A program made the translations under genes and the position numbers. Positions 52,365-61,631 of a DNA stretch of 64,000 nt are shown here, piece by piece; position 1 is the stretch's first letter; each line of letters opens with the position of its first letter. The stretch is from Pseudonocardia terrae (GTDB taxonomy: Bacteria > Actinomycetota > Actinomycetes > Mycobacteriales > Pseudonocardiaceae): assembly GCF_021343995.1 (NCBI RefSeq), contig NZ_JAJTTE010000044.1, positions 1 to 64,000 on the forward strand, read 5' to 3'. Below the pieces are notes generated by a model. It was not told where the DNA came from and did not search any database. It saw only the letters and a list, made by a program, of their open reading frames with translations.

Positions 52365-54419
52365 GTGTCCGCTGTACCCGCCCCGCCCGCGTCCGCGCCG
52401 ATCCTGGTGCCGGCCGGGACGACGGCCGGGGCCCGCGTCCGCGAGGGGGGCCTGCCGACCAGCGGGCCGCAGGCGGTCGTCGTCGTGAAGGACACCGAGG
52501 GGACGCTGCGCGACCTGGCCTGGGCCCCCGAGGCCGACGCCGAGGTCGTCCCGGTCACCGCGGACTCCGACGAGGGCCGCAGCGTGATCCGGCACTCCGC
52601 GGCGCACGTCCTCGCCCAGGCCGTCCAGCAGCTGTACCCGGAGGCCAAGCTCGGCATCGGCCCGCCGATCACGGACGGCTTCTACTACGACTTCGACGTG
52701 GAGAAGCCCTTCACGCCGGAGGACCTGAAGAAGCTCGAGTCGGCGATGAAGAAGATCATCAAGTCCGGCCAGCGCTTCTCCCGCCGCCGCTTCGACTCGC
52801 TCGACCAGGCCCGCAAGGAGCTCGCCGACGAGCCGTACAAGCTCGAGCTGATCGACCTCAAGGGCACCGGCACCGAGGCGGACGACGAGGTCATGGAGGT
52901 CGACGCCTCCGGCGAGCTGACCATCTACGACAACGTCCACGCCCACACCGGCGAGACCGTCTGGTCGGATCTCTGCCGCGGCCCGCACCTGCCGACCACG
53001 AAGTACATCCCGGCGTTCACCCTCACCCGCTCCGCCGCGGCCTACTGGCGGGGCAGCGAGAAGAACCCGCAGCTCCAGCGCATCTACGGCACCGCCTGGG
53101 AGTCGCAGGAGGCGCTCGACGCCCACCTGGAGCGCGTCGCCGAGGCCGAGCGCCGCGACCACCGCCGCCTCGGCGCCGAGCTGGACCTGTTCTCCTTCCC
53201 GGACCAGATCGGTTCCGGCCTCGCGGTCTTCCACCCCAAGGGCGGCGTGATCCGCAAGGAGCTGGAGGACTACTCACGGCGCCGGCACGAGGAGGCGGGG
53301 TACGAGTTCGTCAACACCCCGCACATCACCAAGGGGCAGCTGTTCCGCACCTCGGGCCACCTCGAGTGGTACGAGGAGGGCATGTACCCCGGCATGATCC
53401 TCGACGAGGAGCTCAACGCCGACGGGACGGTCCGCAAGCCCGGCCAGGACTACTACCTGAAGCCGATGAACTGCCCCATGCACAACCTGATCTTCGACGC
53501 CCGCGGGCGCAGCTACCGCGAGCTGCCGCTGCGGCTGTTCGAGTTCGGGACCGTGTACCGGTACGAGAAGTCCGGGGTGGTGCACGGGCTGACCCGCGCC
53601 CGCGGCTTCACGCAGGACGACGCGCACATCTACTGCACCGAGGAGCAGATGGAGGGCGAGATCGCCTCCCTGCTCGACTTCGTGCTGGGCCTGCTGCGCG
53701 ACTACGGGCTCGACGACTTCCACCTCGAGCTCTCCACCCGCAACCCGGACAAGTCCATCGGGTCGGACGAGGACTGGGAGCGCGCCACCGACGTGCTCCG
53801 CAAGGTCGCCGAGGACACCGGCCTCACCCTGGTCGACGACCCGGGCGGCGCCGCGTTCTACGCCCCGAAGATCAGCGTCCAGACCAAGGACGCGATCGGC
53901 CGCAGCTGGCAGATGTCCACCATCCAGGTGGACCTGATGCTGCCGGACCGCTTCGACCTCGAGTACACGGCGCCGGACGGCTCGCGCAAGCGCCCGGTCA
54001 TGATCCACCGCGCCCTGTTCGGCTCGATCGAGCGGTTCTTCGGCGTGCTGCTGGAGCACTACGCCGGCGCCTTCCCGGCATGGCTCGCGCCGACCCAGGT
54101 CGTCGCCATCCCGGTCACGGACGAGCAGGTCCCGGCCGTCGAGGAGGTCGTCGGGCAGCTGCGGGCGAAGGGCGTGCGCGTCGAGCTCGACGCCGGCGAC
54201 GACCGGATGCAGAAGAAGATCCGCACCCACACGCTGCAGAAGGTGCCGTTCCTGCTGCTCGCGGGCGCGCGGGACGTCGAGGCCGGTGCGGTGAGCTTCC
54301 GCTTCCGCGACGGCTCGCAGACCAACGGCGTGCCGGTGGCGCAGGCGGTCGAGGCGATCACGAGCTGGATCGCGAGCCGTTCGAACGTCAGCCCGACCGC
54401 GGAGACCTTCACCCTGTGA
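52365..54419 (+). CDS. thrS: Threonyl-tRNA synthetase
   Basis: A class II synthetase of 684 residues that charges tRNA-Thr. It has an N-terminal TGS domain (~1-65) and the editing domain with zinc-like [10 protein letters not shown]. The catalytic core has the metal Cys in [12 protein letters not shown], motif 2 [33 protein letters not shown] and motif 3 [20 protein letters not shown]. The anticodon-binding C-terminus closes it ([18 protein letters not shown]). GGAGG lies 6 nt before GTG 52365 and TAGCAT (52321-52326) is a likely -10. No T-box was found. It is the first gene of the conserved thrS-HIT-pgsA-acyltransferase-pimA block. Confidence 0.97.
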   Translation: MSAVPAPPASAPILVPAGTTAGARVREGGLPTSGPQAVVVVKDTEGTLRDLAWAPEADAEVVPVTADSDEGRSVIRHSAAHVLAQAVQQLYPEAKLGIGPPITDGFYYDFDVEKPFTPEDLKKLESAMKKIIKSGQRFSRRRFDSLDQARKELADEPYKLELIDLKGTGTEADDEVMEVDASGELTIYDNVHAHTGETVWSDLCRGPHLPTTKYIPAFTLTRSAAAYWRGSEKNPQLQRIYGTAWESQEALDAHLERVAEAERRDHRRLGAELDLFSFPDQIGSGLAVFHPKGGVIRKELEDYSRRRHEEAGYEFVNTPHITKGQLFRTSGHLEWYEEGMYPGMILDEELNADGTVRKPGQDYYLKPMNCPMHNLIFDARGRSYRELPLRLFEFGTVYRYEKSGVVHGLTRARGFTQDDAHIYCTEEQMEGEIASLLDFVLGLLRDYGLDDFHLELSTRNPDKSIGSDEDWERATDVLRKVAEDTGLTLVDDPGGAAFYAPKISVQTKDAIGRSWQMSTIQVDLMLPDRFDLEYTAPDGSRKRPVMIHRALFGSIERFFGVLLEHYAGAFPAWLAPTQVVAIPVTDEQVPAVEEVVGQLRAKGVRVELDAGDDRMQKKIRTHTLQKVPFLLLAGARDVEAGAVSFRFRDGSQTNGVPVAQAVEAITSWIASRSNVSPTAETFTL

Positions 54420-54479
54420 CCGTGTCGTCGGCCGGTGTCGCCGCGGGGCGGGGGCCGGCGCGTGACTAGGATCGACGGC

Positions 54480-55118
54480 GTGTCCGAGCCCGAAGGGGGA
54501 GCCCCCGAGATCGAGGGCATCGAGGGCGTCGGCACCCCGGACGGGTTCCGCAGGCTGTGGACCCCGCACCGGCTGGCCTACATCAAGGAGGCCGGCGAGG
54601 GCGGGTGCCCGTTCTGCCGCATCCCGTCGCTGCCCGATGCGGAGGGCCTCGTGGTCGCGCGGGGCCACAGCGTGTTCGCGCTGCTCAACCTGCACCCGTA
54701 CAACCCGGGGCACCTGATGGTGCTGCCGTACCGGCACGTCGCCGACCTCGAGGACCTCACGGCCGCCGAGTCCGCCGAGCTCACGCTGTTCACCCAGCGC
54801 GCGATCCGGGCCATGAAGAAGGTGGCCGCGCCGCACGCCTTCAACACCGGGCTCAACCTGGGCACGGTCGCCGGCGGCTCGCTGGCCGAGCACCTCCACC
54901 AGCACGTCGTGCCCCGGTGGGGCGGCGATGCGAACTTCATCGCCGTCGTCGGGCAGACGAAGGTGATCCCGCAGCTGCTGTCCGAGACCCGCGAGTTGCT
55001 GGCCGGGGCCTGGGAGCCGGACTGGGAGCCCGCCGACGGCGCGGTCGACACGGTCGGCACGGTGGGCACCGACGGCGCCCGCGAGCCCGACACGGGGAGT
55101 GACCAGCCTCGGGACTAG
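54480..55118 (+). CDS. HIT-domain protein, probable AP4A phosphorylase
   Basis: A protein of 212 residues of the Fhit-like HIT group. Blocks are FRRLWTPHRLAYI, CPFCRIPSLPDAEGLVVARG, FALLNLHPYNPGHLMVLPYRHVADLEDLT, and the catalytic triad motif SLAEHLHQHVVPRW. The orthologue beside thrS in M. tuberculosis (Rv2613c, from memory) is an AP4A phosphorylase, which makes diadenosine tetraphosphate breakdown likely. TAGGAT (54467-54472) followed by 7 nt and GTG 54480 indicates a leaderless start despite the close upstream thrS. A repetitive Val-Gly-Thr tail ends the protein. Confidence 0.9.
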   Translation: MSEPEGGAPEIEGIEGVGTPDGFRRLWTPHRLAYIKEAGEGGCPFCRIPSLPDAEGLVVARGHSVFALLNLHPYNPGHLMVLPYRHVADLEDLTAAESAELTLFTQRAIRAMKKVAAPHAFNTGLNLGTVAGGSLAEHLHQHVVPRWGGDANFIAVVGQTKVIPQLLSETRELLAGAWEPDWEPADGAVDTVGTVGTDGAREPDTGSDQPRD

Positions 55119-55185
55119 GCTGGTCGTCCGCACCACCGACCGCGGCAGGGCGCCGCACGAGACCGGCAGGAGTCGGCCCCACCCG

Positions 55186-55818
55186 ATGCTGAACGTCGTC
55201 GCCCGAGTCCACGTCAACCGGGTCACCGACCCGATCGGCCGCGCGCTGGTCGGGCGGGGGATCACGCCGGACGTCGTCACGGTCGTCGGCACGGTCGGCG
55301 CCTCCGCGGCCGCCCTGTGGTTCCTGCCCCGCGGCGAGCTGGTCGTCGCGCCCTTCGTGATCACCCTGTTCGTGCTGCTCGACCTGGTCGACGGGGCCAT
55401 GGCCCGGGCCCGGGGGAGGGGCACACCCTTCGGCGCCGTGCTCGACTCCACCTGCGACCGGATCGCCGACGGCGCGCTGTTCGCCGGTGTGACCTGGTGG
55501 TGCCTGGGCGTGGGCGACGAGCGGGTGCTCGGGATCGCGGCGATGATCTGCCTGGTCTCCGCGCAGCTGATCTCGTACGTCAAGGCGCGGGCCGAGGGCG
55601 CCGGGCTGAGCGCCGACGGCGGTCTGGTCGAGCGGGCCGAGCGGCTGATCGTCGTCCTGGTCGGGATCTTCCTGCAGGGCGTCGGCGTGCCCTACGCGCT
55701 GCACGTGCTGCTGTGGGGGCTCGCCGCCGCCTCCGTGTGGACGGTCGGCCAGCGGATCGTGCTGGTGTACCGCAGCGCGCAGGCCCTGGAGTCCCGGGCG
55801 CAGGAGCCTCCCTCGTGA
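55186..55818 (+). CDS. pgsA: CDP-alcohol phosphatidyltransferase (phosphatidylinositol phosphate synthase)
   Basis: A membrane enzyme of ~210 residues with six helices. The CDP-alcohol signature D-x2-D-G-x2-A-R-x8-G-x3-D-x3-D is complete: DLVDGAMARARGRG, then GAVLD and CDRIAD. It joins CDP-diacylglycerol with inositol phosphate, giving the precursor of phosphatidylinositol and hence of PIMs. ATG 55186 matches the N-terminus of the M. tuberculosis enzyme; GTG 55099, overlapping the HIT gene end, would add 29 residues and cannot be excluded. Its stop overlaps the next GTG (GTGA). Confidence 0.9.
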   Translation: MLNVVARVHVNRVTDPIGRALVGRGITPDVVTVVGTVGASAAALWFLPRGELVVAPFVITLFVLLDLVDGAMARARGRGTPFGAVLDSTCDRIADGALFAGVTWWCLGVGDERVLGIAAMICLVSAQLISYVKARAEGAGLSADGGLVERAERLIVVLVGIFLQGVGVPYALHVLLWGLAAASVWTVGQRIVLVYRSAQALESRAQEPPS

Positions 55819-56696
55819 CCCTCGCGGACCTCGGGTACACCGCGGCCTGGCGGCTGCTGCCGCACGTGCCGGCCTCCGTCGCCGAGGCCGGGTTCCGCAT
55901 GGGGGCCGACCTGGCCCGGCGGCGCGGGGGAGCGGGCGTCGAACGGCTGCGGCGCAACCTGCGCCGGGTGCGGCCGGAGGCGTCGGAGCCCGAGCTGGAC
56001 GGGCTCGTCCGGGCGGCCCTGCGCAGCTACGCCCGGTACTGGCAGGAGGCCTTCCGGCTGCCCGCGCTCGATCCGGGCACCATCCACGCCCGGCACGCGA
56101 CCACCGGCCTCGAGGCGGCGCTCACCGCGTTGCAGGAGGGCCGCGGGGTCGTCCTGGCCCTGCCGCACGCCGGGAACTGGGACGTCGCCGGCGTGTACGT
56201 GCTGGAGGAGCTGCGCAGGCACGGGCTCCGCGCCGAGATGACCACCGTCGTCGAGCGGCTGCAGCCGGAGGCCGTCTTCCGGCGGTTCGTGGGGTACCGG
56301 GAGTCGCTCGGGTTCGAGATCGTCGCGCAGGACGAGGGCCGGCGCGCCCACCTCGCGCTGACCCGCCGGCTGCGGGCCGGCGGGCTGGTCTGCCTGATCG
56401 CGGACCGGGACCTCGCCGGCACCGGGATCGACGTGCCGTTCTTCGGCGACACGATCCGCCTCCCGTCGGGCCCGGCCTCGCTCTGCGCCCTCACCGGGGC
56501 CCAGCTGCACGCGGCGGTGACCTACTTCCGGCCCGGCGGGTGGGGCGCCACGGTCTCACCGGCGATCCCGGTCCCGGACCGGGCCGCAGTGCCGAAGGCC
56601 ACCCTGGAGCTGGCCCGCATCTTCGAGGAGCACATCGCGGCGCACCTCGAGGACTGGCACATGCTCCAGGAGCTGACCCCGGGGAGCCGCCGGTGA
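55815..56696 (+). CDS. Phosphatidylinositol mannoside acyltransferase
   Basis: A protein of 293 residues of the LpxL/HtrB-like acyltransferase family, the PatA orthologue by position (Rv2611c in M. tuberculosis, from memory). The catalytic His-Asp motif is LALPHAGNWDVAG. Further family blocks are NLRRVRPEASEPELDGLVRAA, ARYWQEAFRLP, LIADRDLAGTGIDVPFFGD and RLPSGPASLCALTGA. It transfers a fatty acyl chain to the mannose of PIM1/PIM2 on the inner membrane face. Coupled by GTGA overlaps to pgsA upstream and pimA downstream. Confidence 0.93.
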   Translation: MTLADLGYTAAWRLLPHVPASVAEAGFRMGADLARRRGGAGVERLRRNLRRVRPEASEPELDGLVRAALRSYARYWQEAFRLPALDPGTIHARHATTGLEAALTALQEGRGVVLALPHAGNWDVAGVYVLEELRRHGLRAEMTTVVERLQPEAVFRRFVGYRESLGFEIVAQDEGRRAHLALTRRLRAGGLVCLIADRDLAGTGIDVPFFGDTIRLPSGPASLCALTGAQLHAAVTYFRPGGWGATVSPAIPVPDRAAVPKATLELARIFEEHIAAHLEDWHMLQELTPGSRR

Positions 56697-57847
56697 GGAT
56701 CGGCATCGTGTGCCCCTACTCGCTCGACGTACCGGGCGGGGTGCAGACGCACGTCGTCGAGCTGGCGCGGGCGTTGCGCGCGCTGGGGCACGCGGTCTCG
56801 GTCCTCGCGCCGGCCGACGAGGACACGCCGGTGCCGGACTTCGTCACCTCCGCCGGCAAGGCGCTGGGCGTCCCCTACAACGGCTCGGTCGCGCGGGTGA
56901 CCTTCGGCCCGGTCACCTACGCCCGGGCCCGCCGCTGGCTGGAGAAGAACGCGTTCGACGTGCTCCACCTGCACGAACCCACCACGTTCTCGATCTCCGT
57001 GCTGGCCCTGCTCGCCGCCGAGGGCCCGATCGTCGCCACGTTCCACACCTCCACCGAGCGCTCCCGCACCCTGCAGGCCTTCGGTGGCGTGCTGCGGCCG
57101 CTCATGGAGAAGGTCACCGCGCGGATCGCCGTGTCCTCGCTGGCCCGGCGGGTCCAGGTGGAGCACCTGGGCGGCGACGCGATCGAGATCCCCAACGGCG
57201 TCGACGTCGCCCGGTTCGCCTCCGGGCCCCCGCTGCCCGGCCGGGACCTCCCGGGACCGGGCCGTCGGACCCCGACGATCGGGTTCGTGGGGCGGTTCAC
57301 GGAGCCGCGCAAGGGAATGCCGGTGCTGCTCGAGGCGCTGCGGTCGCTGGATGCGCGGCTGCTCGTCGTCGGGCGGGGGGACCCCGCCGACCTGCGGCGC
57401 GAGGCCGGGCCGGTCGCCGACCGGCTCCACGTCCTCGGGACCGTCGACGAGGACACCAAGGCCGCCGCGCTCCGCTCTGTCGATGTCTTCTGCGCCCCCA
57501 ACCTGGGCGGCGAGAGCTTCGGCATGGTGCTCACCGAGGCCATGGCCGCGGGTGCGCCCGTCGTCGCCAGCGACCTCGAGTCCTTCCGGCGCGTGCTGGG
57601 CGAGCCCGACCCGGCCGGGGTCCTGGTGCCCACCGGCGACGCCACGGCTCTCGCCACGGCCCTGCGCGGGCTGCTGGCCGACCCGCAGCGCCGGGCGCTG
57701 CTGTCGGCGGCCGGACGGATGCGCGCGGCGGACTTCGACTGGCCGGTCGTGGCGGCGCAGGTCCTGCAGGTCTACCAGGCGGCCGTCGCGGCGGACCCGC
57801 GCCAGGTCGTCGCGGGTCGGGACGCCTTCCCCGGGGGTGCGGCGTGA
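56693..57847 (+). CDS. pimA: Phosphatidylinositol alpha-mannosyltransferase
   Basis: A GT4 enzyme of 384 residues that puts the first mannose from GDP-mannose on phosphatidylinositol. Expected sites are present: the N-terminal CPYSLDVPGGVQTHVVELA with the glycine-rich loop, the acceptor-side His in VLHLHEPTTFS, IPNGVD, the phosphate-binding Arg/Lys in VGRFTEPRKGM, and the E-x7-E pair in GGESFGMVLTEAMAAG. GTG 56693 overlaps the acyltransferase stop. Mycobacterial PimA is of the same length. It is an essential enzyme of PIM and lipomannan synthesis in mycobacteria. Confidence 0.95.
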   Translation: MRIGIVCPYSLDVPGGVQTHVVELARALRALGHAVSVLAPADEDTPVPDFVTSAGKALGVPYNGSVARVTFGPVTYARARRWLEKNAFDVLHLHEPTTFSISVLALLAAEGPIVATFHTSTERSRTLQAFGGVLRPLMEKVTARIAVSSLARRVQVEHLGGDAIEIPNGVDVARFASGPPLPGRDLPGPGRRTPTIGFVGRFTEPRKGMPVLLEALRSLDARLLVVGRGDPADLRREAGPVADRLHVLGTVDEDTKAAALRSVDVFCAPNLGGESFGMVLTEAMAAGAPVVASDLESFRRVLGEPDPAGVLVPTGDATALATALRGLLADPQRRALLSAAGRMRAADFDWPVVAAQVLQVYQAAVAADPRQVVAGRDAFPGGAA

Positions 57848-58452
57848 GCTGGCCGCTCGTGCTCCTGCTGCTGGTCGTGGTGGCCGTCGTCGCGGCGGTC
57901 ACGGTGCTCTGCGTGGCGCGCAGCCGCCGACTCGACCGGCTGCACCGGCGCACCGACGCCGCACGTGTCGGGCTCGAACGGTCGCTGGCCCGGCGGGCGG
58001 ACGTCGCGATCCGGGTCGCGGAGACGCTCGACGCCCCCCGGGCGGGTCCCGGGAGCGTCCCGGCGGCGCTCGACGAGGCCGCCCGGGCTGCCGGTGCGGG
58101 CGCCGTCCGGGGGCTGCCGCGGCGCAGCGAGGACGGCATCGAGGCGCGCGAGATCGTCGAGAACGCCCTGTCCCGGGCGCTCGGCACCGTGGACCGGTCG
58201 CGGCTCGACCCGGAGCTGCGGTCCGAGCTCGCCGACGCCGAGCGGCTCGTCGTCCTGGCCCGGCGGGTGCACAACGACGCCGTGCGGGACACCCTGGACC
58301 TGCGGTCCCGCCGGCTCGTCCGGTGGCTGCGGCTGCACGGCACGGCGCCGCTGCCCGGGTACTTCGAGATCGCCGAGTCGGTCGCCGGGCCCGCCGGGGC
58401 GATGCGGCCGGTGGTGCGGCCGGCACTGCGCCCGACCGATCCGGTCGGCTGA
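57844..58452 (+). CDS. Membrane-anchored helical protein of the pimA operon (Rv2609c-like, no NUDIX)
   Basis: A protein of 202 residues. One N-terminal membrane helix (residues ~4-25) precedes a helical cytoplasmic domain with LDRLHRRTDAARVGLERSLARRADVAIRVAE, ELADAERLVVLARRVHNDAVRDTLDLRSRRLVRWLRLHG and the end PLPGYFEIAE. The pattern recalls LemA-like coiled domains. The gene after pimA in M. tuberculosis carries a similar head plus a NUDIX domain; here the chain stops after PGYFEIAESVAG, so the hydrolase part is absent. It overlaps the pimA stop (GTGA). Confidence 0.8.
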   Translation: MSWPLVLLLLVVVAVVAAVTVLCVARSRRLDRLHRRTDAARVGLERSLARRADVAIRVAETLDAPRAGPGSVPAALDEAARAAGAGAVRGLPRRSEDGIEAREIVENALSRALGTVDRSRLDPELRSELADAERLVVLARRVHNDAVRDTLDLRSRRLVRWLRLHGTAPLPGYFEIAESVAGPAGAMRPVVRPALRPTDPVG

Positions 58453-58575
58453 GGGGTGCGACACCTAAGGGCGTGACCGGCCCCGAGCGACGCGTACCAT
58501 CGACGAACGGGCCGCCGACCAGCGGCGGCAGCATGCCCGGGGTCCCGGGAACCGTACCGAGAAGGAGCACCGAAA

Positions 58576-59505
58576 GTGTCGTCCGAGCAGGCCCAGTCCG
58601 ACACCGCCGCCGGCGCCGCCAGCACCGAGCTCGGCACGGCCCGCGTCAAGCGCGGCATGGCCGAGATGCTCAAGGGCGGCGTGATCATGGACGTCGTCAC
58701 GCCGGAGCAGGCGAAGATCGCCGAGGACGCCGGCGCCGTCGCGGTCATGGCGCTCGAGCGCGTGCCGGCGGACATCCGCGCGCAGGGCGGCGTGGCGCGC
58801 ATGAGCGACCCGGACATGATCCAGGGGATCATCGAGTCGGTGTCGATCCCGGTGATGGCCAAGGCGCGCATCGGGCACTTCGTCGAGGCGCAGGTGCTGC
58901 AGTCCCTCGGCGTGGACTACGTCGACGAGTCCGAGGTGCTGACCCCGGCCGACGAGGCGCACCACATCGACAAGTGGGCGTTCACCGTGCCCTTCGTGTG
59001 CGGTGCGACGAACCTGGGTGAGGCGCTGCGGCGGATCTCCGAGGGCGCGGCGATGATCCGCTCCAAGGGTGAGGCCGGCACCGGCAACGTGGTCGAGGCG
59101 ACCCGGCACATGCGCCAGATCCGGGCGGACATCCGCCGGCTCGCGACCCTGGACGAGGCGGAGCTGTTCATCGCGGCCAAGGAGCTGCGGGCGCCGGTGC
59201 AGCTGGTGGCCGAGATCGCGAAGGCGGGCAAGCTGCCGGTCACGCTGTTCACCGCGGGCGGGATCGCGACCCCGGCGGATGCGGCGATGATGATGCAGCT
59301 CGGCGCCGAGGGCGTGTTCGTGGGTTCGGGCATCTTCAAGTCCGGTGACCCGGCGCAGCGCGCGGCGGCGATCGTCAAGGCCACCACGTTCTTCGACGAC
59401 CCGGACGTGATCGCGAAGGTCTCGCGCGGGCTGGGCGAGGCGATGGTCGGGATCAACATCCCGGACCTGCCGGCCGAGCAGCGCTACGCCGACCGCGGTT
59501 GGTGA
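58576..59505 (+). CDS. pdxS: Pyridoxal 5'-phosphate synthase subunit PdxS
   Basis: The PLP-forming subunit of the DXP-independent vitamin B6 pathway, 309 residues. It makes PLP from ribose 5-phosphate, glyceraldehyde 3-phosphate and ammonia delivered by PdxT. Blocks are [35 protein letters not shown] (first catalytic-site strand with Asp), [17 protein letters not shown] (Lys) and [16 protein letters not shown] with GVFVGSGIF (phosphate loop). GAAGGAG lies 8 nt before GTG 58576. A TACCAT box at 58496-58501 may be the promoter. A strong hairpin follows directly, so pdxT is not co-transcribed here. Confidence 0.97.
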   Translation: MSSEQAQSDTAAGAASTELGTARVKRGMAEMLKGGVIMDVVTPEQAKIAEDAGAVAVMALERVPADIRAQGGVARMSDPDMIQGIIESVSIPVMAKARIGHFVEAQVLQSLGVDYVDESEVLTPADEAHHIDKWAFTVPFVCGATNLGEALRRISEGAAMIRSKGEAGTGNVVEATRHMRQIRADIRRLATLDEAELFIAAKELRAPVQLVAEIAKAGKLPVTLFTAGGIATPADAAMMMQLGAEGVFVGSGIFKSGDPAQRAAAIVKATTFFDDPDVIAKVSRGLGEAMVGINIPDLPAEQRYADRGW

Positions 59506-59521
59506 GCTGACCTCCTCCCGG

Positions 59522-59544
59522 ACGCCCCGCCTCGTGCGGGGCGT
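59522..59544 (+). terminator. Hairpin terminator of pdxS
   Basis: ACGCCCCGC (59522-59530) pairs perfectly with GCGGGGCGT (59536-59544) around a 5-nt CTCGT loop, 16 nt after the pdxS stop. It is followed by T-containing sequence (ttcggcgttctc). Confidence 0.85.
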
Positions 59545-59878
59545 TCGGCGTTCTCGGGGTCGTCCGGTTTCCTCGGCGCCTCGGGCACGCCTCGGGCACG
59601 GAGTGTGGCGATGGCGTCGACGGCCCCTCTGCCCTCGACGGGGTCGCTGACCTGGCACGTCACCCGGTCGTGCAGACCGGTGCCCGCGGAACGGTCGTGA
59701 TCGCCGCTCATCGCTCTGGGTGAACCGGAAACCGCGAATCGTCCCAACCTCCGCCTACCCACGGTGTCACCCGGTGCGGTTCAGACGTCGCACGACGAGG
59801 TGAACGAGGGCTGTTCGGTGACTGTGTGCGTCTTAGGGTCCCGTGTGACAGCTGGGATTCAAGTGGTGGAGGAGTCGG
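59545..59878. other. Intergenic region upstream of the GH16-like gene
   Basis: About 330 bp without a credible gene. It contains a TAGGGT box (59834-59839) as a possible -10 and the GGAGGAG Shine-Dalgarno (~59867-59873) of the next gene. A short direct repeat gcctcgggcacg occurs near 59577-59600. Nothing else was recognised. Confidence 0.5.
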
Positions 59879-61594
59879 ATGAGGCGATACGTGACCATCG
59901 GCGGCATCGTCGCCACGGCGATGATCGCGGGCTCGGTGGCGGCGTTCGCGGCGCCGACGGCCCCGGCCCCGGCGGACTGCACGCCTCCGGCCGCAGCGGC
60001 CGCGCCCGCCGGCCCCGGCGGGGGAGCGGGGACCGGAGGGACCGGCGCCGTCCCGCGGGACACGGGCGGCGACGGCTCGGGTTCGGGCTCGGGCGGCGCG
60101 GGCGGTGACGACGGTTCGGGCGGCGGTGCGGCGGGATCGAGCGACTCCGGCGACAACGGGTCCGGTGGCGCGTCCGGGCACGACGGGTCGGGTGACGGCT
60201 CGGCTTCCGGGGATGACCACGGCGACGGTTCCGGCGACGGTTCGGGCGGTCACGGTGACCAGGGTTCCGGCGGGGCCGGCTCCGATGACCACGGCTCCGA
60301 TGACCGCGGCTCTGTCGACCACCCGGCCGGCAAGGGCGACGACCACGGCTCGGCAGGGTCGGACCAGGGCGGTTCGGGGGACCACGGCGGCTCCGGCGGG
60401 CCGTCGGACGAAGGCGCACCGGCGGCACCCTCGGCGCCGGGTGCCGGCGCCACGCCGGCCACGCCGTCCCCGACCGTCCCCGGCGCTGCGGCCCCGGGCG
60501 CCGGGCTGGTCCCGGATCCCGCGCCGGCCCCCTGCTCCGCCGACGCCGGCGCCGACACCAGCGCAGCCGTGATGCACGACTGGGGCCGGCCGAACCAGGT
60601 CGACGAGTTCGACGGCACCTCGCTCAGCAAGGAGTGGGAGCCCTACGACGGCCCGGGCCACAACGGGGCCGGCCGTCGTTCACCCGGCGCCTTCACGGTC
60701 AAGGACGGCATCCTGACCGTCACCGGCACCCCCGACGGCACGACGGGCGGTATGGCGTGGGGCAAGGGGCAGAAGTACGGCCGGTGGGAGGCCCGGGTCA
60801 AGGCGCCGGCCTCCGACCCGACGTACCACGCCGTCCTGCTGCTGTGGCCCGACGCCGAGAACTGGCCGGTGGGCGGCGAGGTCGACTTCATGGAGATGTC
60901 GGATGCGAAGCGGCAGTCCACGGACATGTTCCTGCACTACGGCAAGGACAACCAGCAGGAGCACGGCAGCGTCGACGTCGACGCCACCCGGTGGCACGAC
61001 TGGGCGGTCGAGTGGACGCCCGACCACATCACCGCCTTCCTGGACGGCAAGGAGTGGTGGAGCACGAAGGAGACCTCGATCCTGCCGCCCGGCCCGATGC
61101 ACCTCACGGTCCAGCTCGACTGGTTCCCGGAGGGCGGTGGCGACGTGAAGAAGTCCGAGATGCAGCTCGACTGGGTCAAGCAGTACCCGCTCAGCGCGAC
61201 CGAGACCGCCGAGGGCGAGGTCGCGCACGCGAAGGACCTCGCGCACGACGCCGTCGGCAAGGCCCTCGAGGGCGCCGCCGACCTCGTCGGTGCACCGGTC
61301 ACGGGCCAGGTCTCCGACACCGAGGGCGCCGCGGACCACGCCACCACTGCGGTGGAAGGCGCAGCCGACCACGCGGCCGCGACGGTAAGAGGCGCCGCGG
61401 ACCACGTGGCTGCGACAGCGGAAGGCGCCGCCGACCGTGGCGCGACGGGAGCCGCGGAGGCCGTTGCGCCGCAGGACCCGCTGACCGAAGGGGCGCCGGA
61501 CGCCCTGCTCGGGCCGGCGGGCGTCGACCCCGGCGCGGCCGACACCTCGGACCCGGCCCACGGCCTGGTCCGGAACGCCGTCCGCGCCGGCTGA
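59879..61594 (+). CDS. Secreted GH16-like glycoside hydrolase with long Gly/Ser/Asp linker
   Basis: A protein of 571 residues. A Sec signal (RRYVTIGGIVATAMIAGSVA, cleavage near AFA-AP) is followed by ~150 residues of Gly/Ser/Asp/His low complexity and a Pro/Ala stretch. A GH16 laminarinase-like domain spans ~230-440. Its catalytic motif ExDxxE is intact as EVDFME (Glu334, Asp336, Glu339), with WARVKAP-type WEARVKAPASDPTYHAVLLLWP and HDWAVEWTPDHITAFLDGKEWW around it. The last ~130 residues are helical Ala-rich repeats (EGAADHAAATVRGAADHVAA) like LEA-type sequence. It probably cleaves a beta-glucan or a wall polysaccharide. GGAGGAG precedes the ATG. Confidence 0.85.
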   Translation: MRRYVTIGGIVATAMIAGSVAAFAAPTAPAPADCTPPAAAAAPAGPGGGAGTGGTGAVPRDTGGDGSGSGSGGAGGDDGSGGGAAGSSDSGDNGSGGASGHDGSGDGSASGDDHGDGSGDGSGGHGDQGSGGAGSDDHGSDDRGSVDHPAGKGDDHGSAGSDQGGSGDHGGSGGPSDEGAPAAPSAPGAGATPATPSPTVPGAAAPGAGLVPDPAPAPCSADAGADTSAAVMHDWGRPNQVDEFDGTSLSKEWEPYDGPGHNGAGRRSPGAFTVKDGILTVTGTPDGTTGGMAWGKGQKYGRWEARVKAPASDPTYHAVLLLWPDAENWPVGGEVDFMEMSDAKRQSTDMFLHYGKDNQQEHGSVDVDATRWHDWAVEWTPDHITAFLDGKEWWSTKETSILPPGPMHLTVQLDWFPEGGGDVKKSEMQLDWVKQYPLSATETAEGEVAHAKDLAHDAVGKALEGAADLVGAPVTGQVSDTEGAADHATTAVEGAADHAAATVRGAADHVAATAEGAADRGATGAAEAVAPQDPLTEGAPDALLGPAGVDPGAADTSDPAHGLVRNAVRAG

Positions 61595-61631
61595 GCTGCC
61601 GGAGGAGCGGCCGCCCGACCTACGGGGTCGG

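Noticed and set aside
59484-59762. A 92-codon minus-strand frame after pdxS
   Set aside because: It runs through the pdxS terminator hairpin and the pdxS stop; no motif or ribosome site.
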